In this document: positions 23,853 through 36,062 of the stretch, piece by piece
Position numbering within the stretch: the stretch's first letter is position 1
Layout: each line of letters starts with the position of its first letter
The notes under the pieces: generated by a model
Seen by the model: only the letters and a program-made list of their open reading frames with translations
What the model was told of the DNA's origin: nothing
The model's database searches: none
Made by a program: the position numbers and the translations under genes
Source: Orbilia blumenaviensis
Lineage: Eukaryota; Ascomycota; Orbiliomycetes; Orbiliales; Orbiliaceae
Assembly: GCA_036872755.1 (NCBI GenBank)
Contig: JAVHNS010000004.1
Coordinates: 868,001 to 932,000 of the forward strand
Length of the DNA stretch: 64,000 bases
Reading direction: 5' to 3'

Positions 23853-26800
23853 ATGGCGTCTACCACCGGCGGACAGCCAGTTCAAAACGACCAGGAAGAT
23901 ATCCATGCTCCTTACAGGACAGGCACAATAGATGAAGCGACAGTTCACCACGTCGGTGAGGCCTACACCAAAGACCATCCGGTCCCTACAGTCCCCAGAT
24001 TCATCCGCCATCAGCGGGAAAGAGCCGAGGCTTCCAAAAAACAAGAAGCCGAACTCGCAAAGCTCCACAAAGCTAGAGAAGAAGCGAGACTGAAGAAACA
24101 ATCCGAACAAAAAGATAGTGGAAAGCCAGATGAAAAGAAACATGACGCCACAAAACCACATAAAGATGCAAGAACATCCGATGTCCCAATTGGGGATGAT
24201 AAAACAAACGTATTGTATCACCCACCTCCAGAGGTTGAGATGGGTGATATATTTGCTGCCATAGAGGAGCATACGTTGCAGGCAGCATATATTTGTGCTG
24301 GTGCTATCGTGATATTAGATTGGTTTATCATTGGTGGTGGATTCTTGGGATTCCTGAAAAGCCTGCTTCCAGCTGGTGGTGTCGGATTCGCTGTCTACTA
24401 TCTTCTAACCCAGATTGTCCAGAGTGCAGAGACTACTCATATGGAAAGGTCTGAACCAGCTGTAGAGAAGATGAAATATGTCCCCGAGAGCGTTGAGTGG
24501 CTGAATAGCCTCCTTGACACGGTCTGGCAAGTTGTCAGCGAGGACGTTTTTAAGCAGGTTGCACAGCAAGTTGAGGACCAGGTCAAGGCATTTATACCTG
24601 TCGATTTTGTCAAGTTTAAAGTCGCGGAAATTGGGCACGGGACAAGGCCAGTTAGAATCTTGTCAATGAGATCACTTCCAGATAGCGAGTTTGGAGAATT
24701 GGTAGCTGCCCACGGTGACACCAAGGGTATGTCACAAGAGGAGATAGCGCAACAAGAGGAAAAGGTTAAACAGGAGCTTGGAGGCATATTCTACGTAAGT
24801 CGCAATTCCTTGAAGTGATATTCCTGGTCAACTATAGCTGATTAAAACAATAGAACTTGGAAGTTGCACTAGCATATCACGCTGAAGCTTTGGGTGGCCA
24901 TAAGAAGCGAATGCACTTCGACATCGTCGTTATGATTGGAGGTGTTCCTATTCGTATGTTTTCTCTAAATCCCCACCCATCATCTGCTATCCTAACACTT
25001 TACTACTAGCAATATTCGTCGAGACTCGTGAATTTGTGATGACTGTTAGAGTGCGACTTCAAATGAACCCGGACCTCCCATTCCTAAAGCATGTCACCTT
25101 TGCACTAAACGAGCCTCCCAAGGTCGTTGCTTCCGTCGCCATTGGTCATGGTGGTGCCTTTAACCTTCTAAGTTTGCCATTATTAGATGGGTTCATCTCG
25201 AGCCAGATTGCTGCTAATACTAAAGAGCTTTGCAAACCCAAGAGCATGAGTAAGCCGTCATAGGAAGATCGATATATTGTGTAAAAAAACGCTAACTTAT
25301 ACTACAGGTATCGATATGACTCCGATCCTCGGTGGTAACGATGCAATCACAGAAACTGAAGCTGTCGGCCTGCTATACCTCAAACTCAGCCGAGCTGAGA
25401 ACCTCCGGCGTCAGGACCGTACCGGCCCTGGCGCAGATCCATACATTACGGTCTCTTTCTCTAAATACGAGAAACCAATGTATGCAACCAAGATGATTAT
25501 CGGTGACCTCAACCCTGTCTGGGAAGAGACTACGTGTATCCTCATCAATGCAGAGCACGTAAAACGACAGGAAAATCTCTTAGTGAAACTTTGGGATTCG
25601 GATAGGAATGGCAAGGATGATGTTACCGGGCAAGTGGAGGTGCCATTGGTCGACCTCATTAAAGACTACGAAAAGGTTCAGAAACGACAAGACGCTCTTC
25701 AACATGAAGTTGCTGGCGCTGATACCCAGGGAATCCTCCATTGGGAAGTTGGGTTCTTCCCAGAGTCTAAGTTTGATAGAAATCTCCTCAACTTCGAGGA
25801 GGCGAAGCGACTCAATCCAACTATCACAGATAAGACCAAGCCTGAGGATGTTGAATTGACACCATTGAACTGCAGGCCAGATCCCCAATACCCAACCGGC
25901 ATTCTCTCTGTTACAATCTACCAATGCATCAACATCGATGTCCCCAACCCTCGACCACCAAAGAAGCAAAATAACGTCGACCAAGACGAGAAACAGCAGA
26001 ATCTTCCGGAAACAAAGGATGCGGAAGGCCAAAGAACACCAGGTAGTGATGAAGAAGAATCTTCAGATGGGAAACTTGAAGGCTACCTTCCATCCGTCTA
26101 CTGCACCGCTGACATCAATGACGAATTTGCATTCCGAACAAGGACAAAGTCGATTACCAAATCTCCAATCTATAACTCTACAGTTGAAAAGTACATCACA
26201 GACTGGCGTAACATTGTTGTTGAGGTTGCAGCTAGAGATTCGCGGCGGAAGGGACGGGATTTCTTAATAGGAGCCGTTGTCGTTAAGGCTGCCGATATCT
26301 TTAAGAATTCATCCGCTGTTAGTGATTGGTACGACCTCGTTGGCGGTGGGGGCAGCGGCCGTGTCCGAATCGCTCTTCTCTTCCGTTCAACTACGCTAAA
26401 ACTCCAAAGGCACGAACTGGGTTGGAATGTCGGCCGCTTCGAGTTCTGTTGCCCAACTATCAAAGTCAATGGGCTCCAGGTTGGGAAGCTCAAGCTTAAA
26501 ACTTGTGGTGGCGTGAAGGTTCTCACTCCATCGGTGGAGAAGGGTACCAAAGATACCTTTGAAATCACTGACAGTCTCATGAGAGTGCCTGTGTTCAATA
26601 GATATCTTGCCCCTCTTATCTTCCAGCTCTATAACGGCACTGGTGACCGTAAAGCAGCATACTACAGCATAATCTGGCTTCATAACCTTATTGATAATGA
26701 AACCCGAGACTTCGATCTTACGATATACAAGACGGACAAGCCCAAGCGATTTACCCAGAATTGTATTGAAGGGACTCCTGACAAGCACTGTAAAGTTGAA

Positions 26801-27919
26801 CCTGTCGGCACTATCCACTTCAAGGCCCGGTTCCGGAGCGGTATGTGTCCCGAATTCAAGGAGTATCTGAACGACGAGGATGAGGAAGATACCTTTGAAG
26901 TTTGGGAATCAATGGATAAGCTCGGCTTAAGGGATGTTCACGAGGCAGATACCGGCGCCGGACATCCGGGAATAATTACGGGAACAGATAAAATGCGCGA
27001 TCCAGCTACCACTCAAGCTGAGAATATCTCAAATGGTGGAACTGGGAGGTATGCGGACAAGGAGGCAAGAAATGTGAATAGCGACAATACCGGCACCATC
27101 GGTGACCCTGTTATGTCAAATGAAGAAGTGCAGAGACATATTGAGTCACGCGATGACTTACGACCGCCTAGCGAATGGGAGATGAGGCATGGCAAAGGAG
27201 CAGCTCCTGCACCGTTTGGCAATCCCGATAATATGGAGGAAAGGGCTCCTGCCGCTCCCATTGTGGGACTTGTGGACGAAACTTACCCTCCGGAACTTGC
27301 AAGCCCAAAAGATATTGAGATTGTTTCTGCGAACGAGTATGAGCAAAGGGAGAAGGAGGTTACGAGGAGCAGCGTGGACTTGACGTCATCTGCTACATCT
27401 ACAACTTCTAGTGAGAGGAAGAGAACAGGGTACTCGGTCAGATCCATGCTTGATATCCCAGACACAGCACCTGCATCTCAATTGGACGGTACCTCGGCAC
27501 CACCCGTCACTATCACAGACGCTACCCAGGTTCCTAGGAACGCTGGTTTCAATATCGATAGACCCGAAGATCAGGAATTTGCACGAAGGCATTCTTTGGG
27601 TAGCAGCACACATTCGGATGATTTGTCAGCCATGCATGATAGTCCGAACCCGAACTACTTCGTCAGCTCTAATGCCTCCGGGGCAGTCAAAAATGCGCAA
27701 GTTGCCGGTTTCAATAGTATTCATGAAGACGAGGAATTGCATAGGCAGGTTGGTATGATCCCTCGCTTAGAAGAGAGGATTCTGGATGTGGATAGGGATA
27801 CCGTGCCTAGGAGTCTTGAGAGGGAAAGGGAGCAAATTGAGAAGGAGAGAGAAGGGATGAGAGGGGGTACAAGTGTGGCGGAAAAAGTTCGGGAGGCGGT
27901 GCCGGGAAATGGAATGTAA
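23853..27919 (+). CDS. SMP/C2-domain membrane protein, Mug190/tricalbin-like, paralogue 2
   Basis: Same predicted role as the divergent neighbour: ER-anchored lipid transfer or tethering at membrane contacts. Four exons, 23853-24794, 24854-24953, 25010-25249 and 25308-27919 (introns of 56-59 nt, standard splice sites), give 1297 residues. The start is ATG in AAGATGGCG; the longer frame upstream begins only at a TTG. A Lys/Glu-rich coiled-coil-like stretch (about 50-105) precedes a double hydrophobic anchor (about 144-188). The SMP-like domain runs from about 208 to 440 and contains VEWLNSLLDTVWQVV and RILSMRSLPDSEFG. C2 domain 1 has LYLKLSRAENLRRQD, ADPYITVSF and LWDSDRNGKDD. The second C2-like unit has ITDWRNIVVEVAARDSRR. 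A Ser/Asp-rich C-terminal tail of over 300 residues lacks the basic end of paralogue 1. Introns 2-4 are absent from paralogue 1. Confidence 0.93.
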
Positions 27920-30794
27920 AAGTCTTGAATTATGCATCAGGAGGGTTACGTATGCCCAGATCGCTTTGACAGTGGTCAATTCGGTTATTGTGAGCGAATC
28001 GTTTCTTGTTTGTTGTTTCGGCAGCACTTTGTTGGAAATTCAAAAACGGATGGGAGATTCCGTGGTATCACCTTTCGTTTCGTTATGCTGGCTTCGTCAG
28101 CTTTTCTGTTTCTTGTTCTCTCTGTTGTCTCTTGGATTTTTTTTTTTGTTTCTAGTATTACTATCTGTGGTCAATTGTGATTATGACGGTGGGCTTTCAG
28201 CCCCTTTCCTTCTGTAACACCATGCGTGTTCGTCTGTTCATTTCGGTTCTCCACATGGAGAATTTTGGTGTTGTATATCGGATGTTGCCATTTTCTTCAG
28301 CTCGAGTGCACGAACCAATTGGGATGTCCAAAGCGCATGCATCTACCAGCAAGTGTCGTTACATTCGTTTAAAGACAAATAGTTCGACTTTTTAGTTTTC
28401 CTGTTTTCTCGGAGGAGAATAATCGCTACTTAGTTAGGTTTACGTAAAATGAATTAATCCTGCACCTGAAATATTTGCATCGGAAAGATCGTTTCACAAG
28501 GTTCGATTTCTATAAATACTAAGAGCACCATTTTTTAAGGATGTATCGTGACTGATTAAGTAAGTAATTGTTATGAAGGGATTTATCGGTATAGTCCCGT
28601 AAGTGACCCCGCTATGGGGTAGGGAAACAAGCTTTTTGGTGTCTTAATCTTAATGGAAATTGATCTGATGGAGCCTTAAGGGACACCAACGTCAACGGCT
28701 GAAAGTCTGGACACACGGGTTAACGTTAGCCTCACGGTTGTCTGTAACCACACGCAAGCCGACGTTGTTGCGAAAATACAGCAAATGAAGTGAAGTGGGG
28801 CTCGGGACGAAAACTTTTGACGTGGACCCGTCGAGGGTTTAAAAAACAAAAAAAAACCATCTCGCTAGGAGAGCACTGGCCAGACAGTATAATCGGGTAA
28901 CAATTTCCGAGGCAATTCAAATTGCTTTGAACTCGTCTACATTCTGCATAAAACAACCTCGCGAGCATGAGCTTCATGTTAGTTTTAAATCCCGACGTGC
29001 ATGTGGGGGGCTACTTGTGTTAAGATGTTTTAGTCTTTCGATTGCATACTTTAAGCTTTGGGTTATTTATTACCGGTAGGTTTAATGTAGTATCGGCGAC
29101 GGGAAAGGCTTCAAAAGGGCATCGTCTATAAATTTCTTTTCATAAGGAGTTTTTGGCAAGTGGTATTATTTCTGTCGTAGAAGGGGGAGAAGCTAGTTAG
29201 CTTAAATGCTAATTGATGGCATGTCAGGGACTGGCCTGCAAGCCACCAAGCTATAAATTAAAATTCCCAAACGTCGATTTCTTCACGTCATGGCTGAGCT
29301 AGCTAGCTGGATAAACGACTGTTATCGATCAATCCATCGATTATAGCGAATCGATCATTCTAAAATTGAATACTGGGGATCTTACTCTCGTACTTGTCAA
29401 GGTAAGGCATCAGACAATGCAATTCATGTGCGCGCTTGCGGCACAAATTCGTATCCGCAAGTGCATCGCCTTCTTTGAAGATCATCCATGAACTCTGAGC
29501 TGGCCTAAAAATACGGATTATGAGGCGCTTAAGTGGGCGGGTTTGTTTAGGGGCACAGGCATCATATCACATGGTGAGGGGTCGCTGGTTCAAACTGGGG
29601 TGTTTCAGAAAGGCTCAATTTACCCAACGAATTTGCTTGACAGATTGAGGAATTTTTATTCCTAGGGTTCCAGAAGCTGTATTTTGTGCGGCGGAACTCC
29701 CAGAGAAATTTATACGCTATGAGTGCTCAGCACCAGAAACAATCCTTTGAATGATTCTTGTGGTCACAAACTTTTTCGAGCTGACCACTTTTCTTCCATC
29801 CGTCATGGTGAGGCTACATACAACAAAATGTCCCAAATTTAGTTACAGAAGCCGGACTCCCGTTTCTCATGCTACCCAACCGCATGGACCAGACCTACAT
29901 TCTGTACCGAGCGGTCTATCCCTGGGGCTCTTTGATTGGGCACCAAACAAAGAAGCCAGCGTCTAGCACCTGGGGTAAGAAGGGAATGATCCCCTAATGT
30001 GGGCTAGTGGCAGAGTCCGTAGCATGCAATGAAGCCTTTTCGACTTGCCCAATGCAACGCTATTCGTAACCCATTGTTCGGTTTGTTCGGCTCACCGGCA
30101 GGGTTCCTTGCAAGGTCCCCCGCCGTCAGAAATCTGGCTCCAATCCTCGGTGATATTTGGTGCTATATTGCAATTTAGGTCCAAGGAAATGAAGGCTCAT
30201 TATAGCACTGGCTGATTTCTGCAGGGTCACTTGAGGTATTCTGGTTCAAGAACAATATCATTTCGCCCTTATGATTTTTCACGATCTTTTTCCGGTCTAG
30301 CTTTGAGGGTGGCGTCGATGCACTTTTGCATTGTGTATGTCACCACTGTTTTATAAGTACAGCGCATCCCTCGCGTGAAGACAAATGCTACCTTTGTGGA
30401 TTTTTATACTCGTTCTTTCTTATCGTTCCTTGGGACCGCCTCCAAAACCTTCAGCCCGGTTATCCCTCGAAGGGATCTGCCTCCGACCGATCGTTTAATA
30501 CATAGTTTAAGTTTTGTTGACACTAATATAATTCTCCGGGATATTTCTTCAATTCCGAGCATCGTTTTATTTTATCTTTATTTTTTTATTTTTTCTTCTT
30601 CTTCTTCTCTTCTTCCAAACATTCGTTTTGTGACGCCGATTCAGGGGGGCGAAAACGGAAATCGACCGCTTCTACTTAGCGCAAAGGAACATCCGACATC
30701 ATTCTTCTGCGGCGAACACCTCTCCTCACTTTCTTCTTCGACATCATCCACCGACAGATAGTAGTAATAACCCATAACTCTTTACCTCTTCAAT
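27920..30794. other. Intergenic, promoter region of the GH76 gene
   Basis: No gene is seen in this 2.9-kb stretch. Near 30,565-30,618 a T/CT-rich tract (TTTTATTTT then CTTCTTCTTCTT repeats) precedes the GH76 start by about 180-230 nt and probably lies in its promoter or 5' leader. A 128-codon frame over this tract is low-complexity leader sequence and was not called. Confidence 0.5.
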
Positions 30795-32388
30795 ATGAGA
30801 TCCTTCCTGTCAGCACCCTCGGTCTTGCTGGCCCTTGGTCTGGCCCCGGTTGTTTTGGGCCAGCTAAAGATCGATGTCGACAAGCCAGGTAAGTCGCATG
30901 TCGATCCCGATCCTTGTCCGCAACACAACACACTCCCCTGTGCAACCTCAACCTTATTGCCCTTTTTTTGTTTAGATGTGCACATACTAACCGGGTCTGT
31001 CATTAATTGATATAGATACCCTCAAGGCTGCTGCTAAAGTAGTCGCTAAGAGTTTGGTCGAAGACTATACCAGCCAAAAGCCATTCGTCCCCGGCCTCAT
31101 CCCATCCGAGTACCGTTTCTTTGAATCGGGCTTGTTCTTCAACACCATCCTCAATTATGCCGCATTCACAGGTGACAAGACATATAATTCCCTTTTCGAA
31201 AAGGATTTCTTCAACCAAGTCGGCGACAATGCGGACTTCATGCCAGCGAACAAGTCTGCCAGGATCTCGAACGACGACATTGCATACTGGGCTCTTGCCG
31301 CCATGAGTGCCGCCGAATTCGGAGCGACGCCAGCGGATAGCTCTTCGCCGAGCTATCTTAGCCTCGCAGAGAATGTCTTCAATACTCTTGTTGGGCGATG
31401 GGACGATAAAACCTGTGGAGGTGGCCTCAGGTGGGCTATTTTGCCTAGCTCGGACGGATATGACTTCAAGGATACCAACTCCAACGGAGCCTTTTTCCAG
31501 TTGGCTGCTCGTCTCGGTGCTCAGACTGGGAACAAGACATACACGGATTGGGCGGGCAAGATCTACGATTGGACTGCTAAGACTGGCCTCATTGGCAATC
31601 TGGATGGTAATACTGTCGGACGTGTTTTCGCCGGTGCCTCAGTTAAGGACAAATGCCAGCAAATCGACGAGGCTTATTACTCTGCTCAACAAGCCAACTA
31701 CTTTTACGGTGCAGCCATTATGTATGGTCTTGTAAGTTTACTCTCGGCACTGCCACAATCTAGGATTCTCGGATGCTAATATATCGCTTGACATGAATAG
31801 ACCAAATCGTCTACCTGGCTTAGCCGTCTCGAAACCATGGTGCAATACGCTGCTGTTACCTACTTCGGACCTCAACAATACGTCGACGATGGAAAATCCC
31901 AAGTCGTCACGGAGACAGGGTGCGAGTACGAAGGAAAATGCACAATCGACGAAAAAGCTGGGAAGACAGTTCTCTTCCGTTCCCTCGCCGTCGCACTTGA
32001 CTACAATAATCTCTATGATTTGTTGACAGTCCAAATGACTAACTCTGCCAGGGCTGCCGCCACATCCTGTAACTCGGATGGTGATTGTGGTTTCAGGTGG
32101 AGCGATTTGGAGTATGATGCCTCAAAGGGAACTGGTTTTGGTGAAAAGATGGGTGCTATCGAGAGCTTCCTTGCTGTTGTTCGTCACATTGATTCCAAGC
32201 CTGTGAAAGGAGTCTTCGAGGCAGAACCACAAACCGAAGGACCCTCAACTACTGGTTCCGCTTCTACACCAAGCCAAACTACCGGAGTCCCAGAAGCCTC
32301 CAGGACACCAAACTCAGGATCTAGGCTTGCCGTTAGCAGCATTTTGGGCGGCGCTGTCCTCGCTTCCCTTTTGCACATGCTTTTGTAA
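30795..32388 (+). CDS. GH76 mannan endo-1,6-alpha-mannosidase, Dfg5/Dcw1 type
   Basis: Predicted GPI-anchored enzyme of the GH76 family. Fungal members (Dfg5/Dcw1) act on alpha-1,6-mannose of GPI-linked glycans and are thought to transfer GPI proteins to the cell wall. Three exons, 30795-30888, 31016-31731 and 31801-32388 (introns of 127 and 69 nt), give 465 residues, close to the usual family size. Residues 1-22 form a signal peptide (LLALGLAPVVLG). The catalytic Asp pair is visible as ISNDDIAYW (Asp118 and Asp119). Family blocks follow: GGGLRWAI, NSNGAFFQLAARL and YYSAQQANYFYGAA. The Ser/Thr-rich C-terminus ends in a hydrophobic tail (ILGGAVLASLLHMLL) after small residues, as expected for GPI attachment. 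The call is confident; the exact wall substrate is inferred from the family. Confidence 0.94.
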
Positions 32389-33377
32389 ATGTTCACCTGT
32401 TCCTGATATCCTATGATTCTCCCCCTTACCTTAATACATTGATAGTTGTCTTTTGAAGCTGAAGTGAGGTAGGGTGAAGTTCCAAAGTCTTGGATGTTTC
32501 GTTTTCGTTTTTGTATTCTATCTGATAAGCATTTACATTAGCATTAGCATATTGTATAGTCCGCCTCTTCGAGCGAAACCTTTTACTTGCAGCCATGTTT
32601 GAATATTCGGTGCCCTGGCGTTTTGAATGAGAGGAAGAAGAATATGATACTACTCCGAACTACTCTTCGACACTATGCAACGTTGGACTAAGAACATGAC
32701 ACCGCATATGTGCCTATTTACGTAGTTATACCGTGTATATCCGCGCATTATATCTACCATATTCCTATAACTATACAATTTCTCACAGCGTAAAAGCTTA
32801 ACCTTGCATTAGCACATAAGTGTCCGTTGATAAATCTAGGGACATTAAATGTGTTAACTATATTGCAGCTGAACTTAAAGCCGACTGTGAAAGCCATCCT
32901 CTGTAGCTCTGGAATGCCGGTCTGGTCACAGGACCGTGGAGGGTCATAGAAGAAATAGCACATTTTGGAACTATCCTATCGAGGGCACGGAACTATTTTG
33001 GCATTGTATATACTTTATTATATGTACAACCAATGTATAAAATATATATCTCGATATGCAAATATATGTTCATAATTTACAGCACAATTAATAAGTTCAT
33101 CCCAGCTTACGGCCGGGTAATAGTAATGCGTGTGAGATTGTTTATGGTAGTATATATATACATATAAAGACAGGACAGTCGGTAAATGGGGCGTATTGGC
33201 CTTCAAAAGTTCTTCCAGCTGTATGGTTTTAGTCGGTTCAAACTAAAAGCGAGAACCAATGCTGGATATATTGAACTTCTGATTCAAATTGCAACTCAAA
33301 AGTTGGAGAATGGGGCCTAGGATAGACCTGGTCTGTGGTTTAGGCTTGTATGCCGGGCTCGCAAGGTAGACTGTTAA
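32389..33377. other. Intergenic between convergent genes
   Basis: This is the 3' flank of the GH76 gene and of subtilase A. It is AT-rich with TATATA runs around 33,000-33,170. No gene is seen. Confidence 0.55.
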
Positions 33378-36062
33378 TTATCCCCTCCACCTATTCTTAT
33401 GGTCGCAGGGACAATCATCTGGTATCCATACGACTCCTTCGATCGCTTGCTGCCCATCCGCCTGTCGGCATCTAGCGCAAAGAGTCTTTAAAGTGAGAGG
33501 GCTCATGGGAGAACTTGTGGGAACACTAGCGGCCCTACTTTGCGCTTTTGTTTTGGAACTGTTAGCGGACTTGATTAATAGAATTCCCGGGATTTGTATT
33601 CACCTTTCTTCCCAAGCAGTGCAAGGGCACGACTTTGCATTCGTGGTATTGCTTCCGAGTCTTTGGTAAGCCCAAACCCATTGTATGTTACGCTTGGAAA
33701 CAGTATAGAGGGCGTGAGGCCTGGGGGAGGCTTAGGCCCGCGGGTATACGCAAGAGAATATAGTTTAGTAATGGCTGTCTGCATATCATAGTCGTAAGTT
33801 GAAATGAGGGTGGCTAGCACACCCGCTACTGCGGGGGCGGCTACAAAACAAGACCAAGATTCTTCGTTAATATGAATTTTGTTCGCGTTCACCGACGGTG
33901 ACTAGTAAATTGAATATCGATATATATATGGGTGCGTCTTTCGCTAGGCTTACCGAAGGAAGTACCACTGTTTATATAATAATCCGCCTGAGTCCCGCCC
34001 CAAGATCTGCCGAGCGCTGGATAAGCAACCGTTATTTCTACTGCTGGGGCGGCAATCTTAACATAATTGGCGGTTAGGAAGGCAAGCTGGCCTTGATTAT
34101 TGACCCCTCCGACGACGATTAGGTTGGGATAAGTATTTTTGTGCTTCCCGAATATCGCAGGATAGCTGTCGGGGGATACATGCTATATAATATATAACGT
34201 GCTCTTGTCAATACTGGTGATCACGTGAAAGGTGCATACGTGCATATATCCATATTTATACGCATACTATGCCACTAAGCTCGCAGAAAGGTCTCTTAAG
34301 CTCTTTCGCAGTTGTGGTTGGGAGGGGATGCGGCTTTCTTCGCTTTGTAAGCCAGACGTGGGGTTATAAAATCGACTGGCCTGGGTAAACTCTGAGGAAC
34401 CAATTGTTAACGCACCTTATGTATTTCGTACATATTGTAGGTGCGCGTATCTTTCGAACCGTCGGCGCGCAGTTCAGTTTTAATATTACCAGCGGCGGCG
34501 ACAAACGCTACGTTAGGCATGTTGGTCAGCTTTTTCATAGCTATCTCGTGCCTCTGCGTAAGCACCACCCGGGGTAATTCAGGCCGAGGCCCGGACCTAG
34601 ACGGGATCCCATAAGTTCCTAAAACAATGAAGTTCGGAATCTTTAGCCCGTTTTCCTGAGCTTTCCGCATTCTAGTTTCGATATCTGAAACAATCTTTTC
34701 AAGGCACAGGACAATCATCCAAGAGTTAGTCTTCAGTTCCCTGGACGACACTTTCACGAGAACCGTCGTGGCTTTTTTAGCAACACCTCCATAAATCCCC
34801 ACAACTTTGCTGAGCACGGCCGTCCCGTGAACAGTTTTAATAGCACGGTCTTTTATTTCTATATTGTTGATAGCATCTCGATCGGGCAAGCTGTCACCCG
34901 GGTCTGAGAATATTTGATCTTCGGTACGCCAGTTTATATTTTGGAAATCCTAGTAGGGAAACGATGATTAGTAATGTGCTAATGGTTTTTTTATCCTCTT
35001 TCTTAGGATAGGGTGGGGTTGAAGGTGGTGTAGGGCGAGAACCATATGATGGATGGCAAATGCATCGTCTATAACATAAATTGTTACACCTTGTCCTTGC
35101 GTCTGGCCCGTGACATACCAACATTGACCGACATCCTCAATGAAAGAAGAAATTCTATAGCCGGGGTTCTCTGAAAGGACGCAAAGCTCTTTCGCTGGCG
35201 ACAGGTAAAAGGTGGATGTGGGCTTGTCTGTGAACGAGGGGTCGACTCGTTTCATATGCTGATCAGAGCGTCGAAGTTTGATATTATCCCGAGTTTGACC
35301 CTCTTGAATGTTCTCTTCTGTCATCGAAGCGGGGTATTCGCTATTATCGAACATTTTAGGGGACAGAGATGGTGTAAATACGGGATACGAGCCCGGACCT
35401 GCAAACGACGATATCTGTAGCACGGTCTTCTGGTCAGCGATTTAGATTTCCACCATGGATTTTATATCTACTAGTGCAAATTAAATATTTCGAAGCCTAT
35501 AATCAAGGAATTCATGATAAAAATCATGAAAATGACATCTGATTTTGGTGCTGAAATTTTCAGAGAACTTACAGTTTGATTCCACTTTGACATTATATCA
35601 TTAGCAACCCTATAGAAATATTTGAGCACAGGACCTAGTCAGGATCTAAAGACCGAGAAGAGAGACGATGGCCCTACTAACTAGCGACGGGAGGATTTCA
35701 TGAAAATCAACCGAAAAATGAAACTTTACTGTAGCATCTATATCAAAATCCAAATAAAGGGCTTAAGCTATCTGGAATGTATACAACCTTTGGGTTGAAT
35801 TAAGGTAAAACCACATGACGCCACCTCGATGATCAAGGTCCCATTGCTCTTTAGTTTCATTTTTATTTGACCCCACAGTATCCCATATGTATTTCTTGAT
35901 ATTTTTGAGTTCTTTGTCATTCTCGTGGCCGATTCTGATTTCGAACAGTCTCAAGGTCGCTCTATCCTGCGGTTGGATCCCTAGGCCGTTGCAGTGGCGT
36001 GCAAATGGGAAAAAGAATAGCAACCACGAAAGTATTGCGAAGATAGAATTAGGGACATTCAT
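33378..36062 (-). CDS. Subtilisin-like (S8) secreted peptidase, gene A, catalytic residues intact
   Basis: Predicted secreted proteinase-K-like serine peptidase. Seven exons on the minus strand: 36062-35788, 35609-35573 (37-nt micro-exon), 35414-35043, 34949-34416, 34182-33954, 33840-33604 and 33544-33378, giving about 616 residues. The signal peptide is MNVPNSIFAILSWLLFFFPF. Residues to about 200 resemble a prodomain. Catalytic Asp is in IYVIDDAF (Asp220), His in VHGTAVLSK (His269), oxyanion Asn in VAAAGN (Asn383), and Ser in SGTSFAAPAVAG (Ser481), a motif created only by splicing exons 5 and 6. The C-terminal exon carries the CxxC-x18-CPC module with VVWIPDD. The acceptors of exons 3 and 7 and the GTTCTC donor of exon 3 are the least certain. 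Activity is inferred from residues only. Confidence 0.82.

Noticed and set aside
30375..30761. 128-codon frame upstream of the GH76 gene
   Set aside because: It is driven by T- and CT-rich low-complexity DNA typical of a fungal 5' leader.
33575..33892. First impression that subtilase A had lost its catalytic Ser
   Set aside because: The unspliced frame reads SCFVAAPAVAG, but splicing exon 5 to exon 6 gives SGTSFAAPAVAG, so Ser is present.
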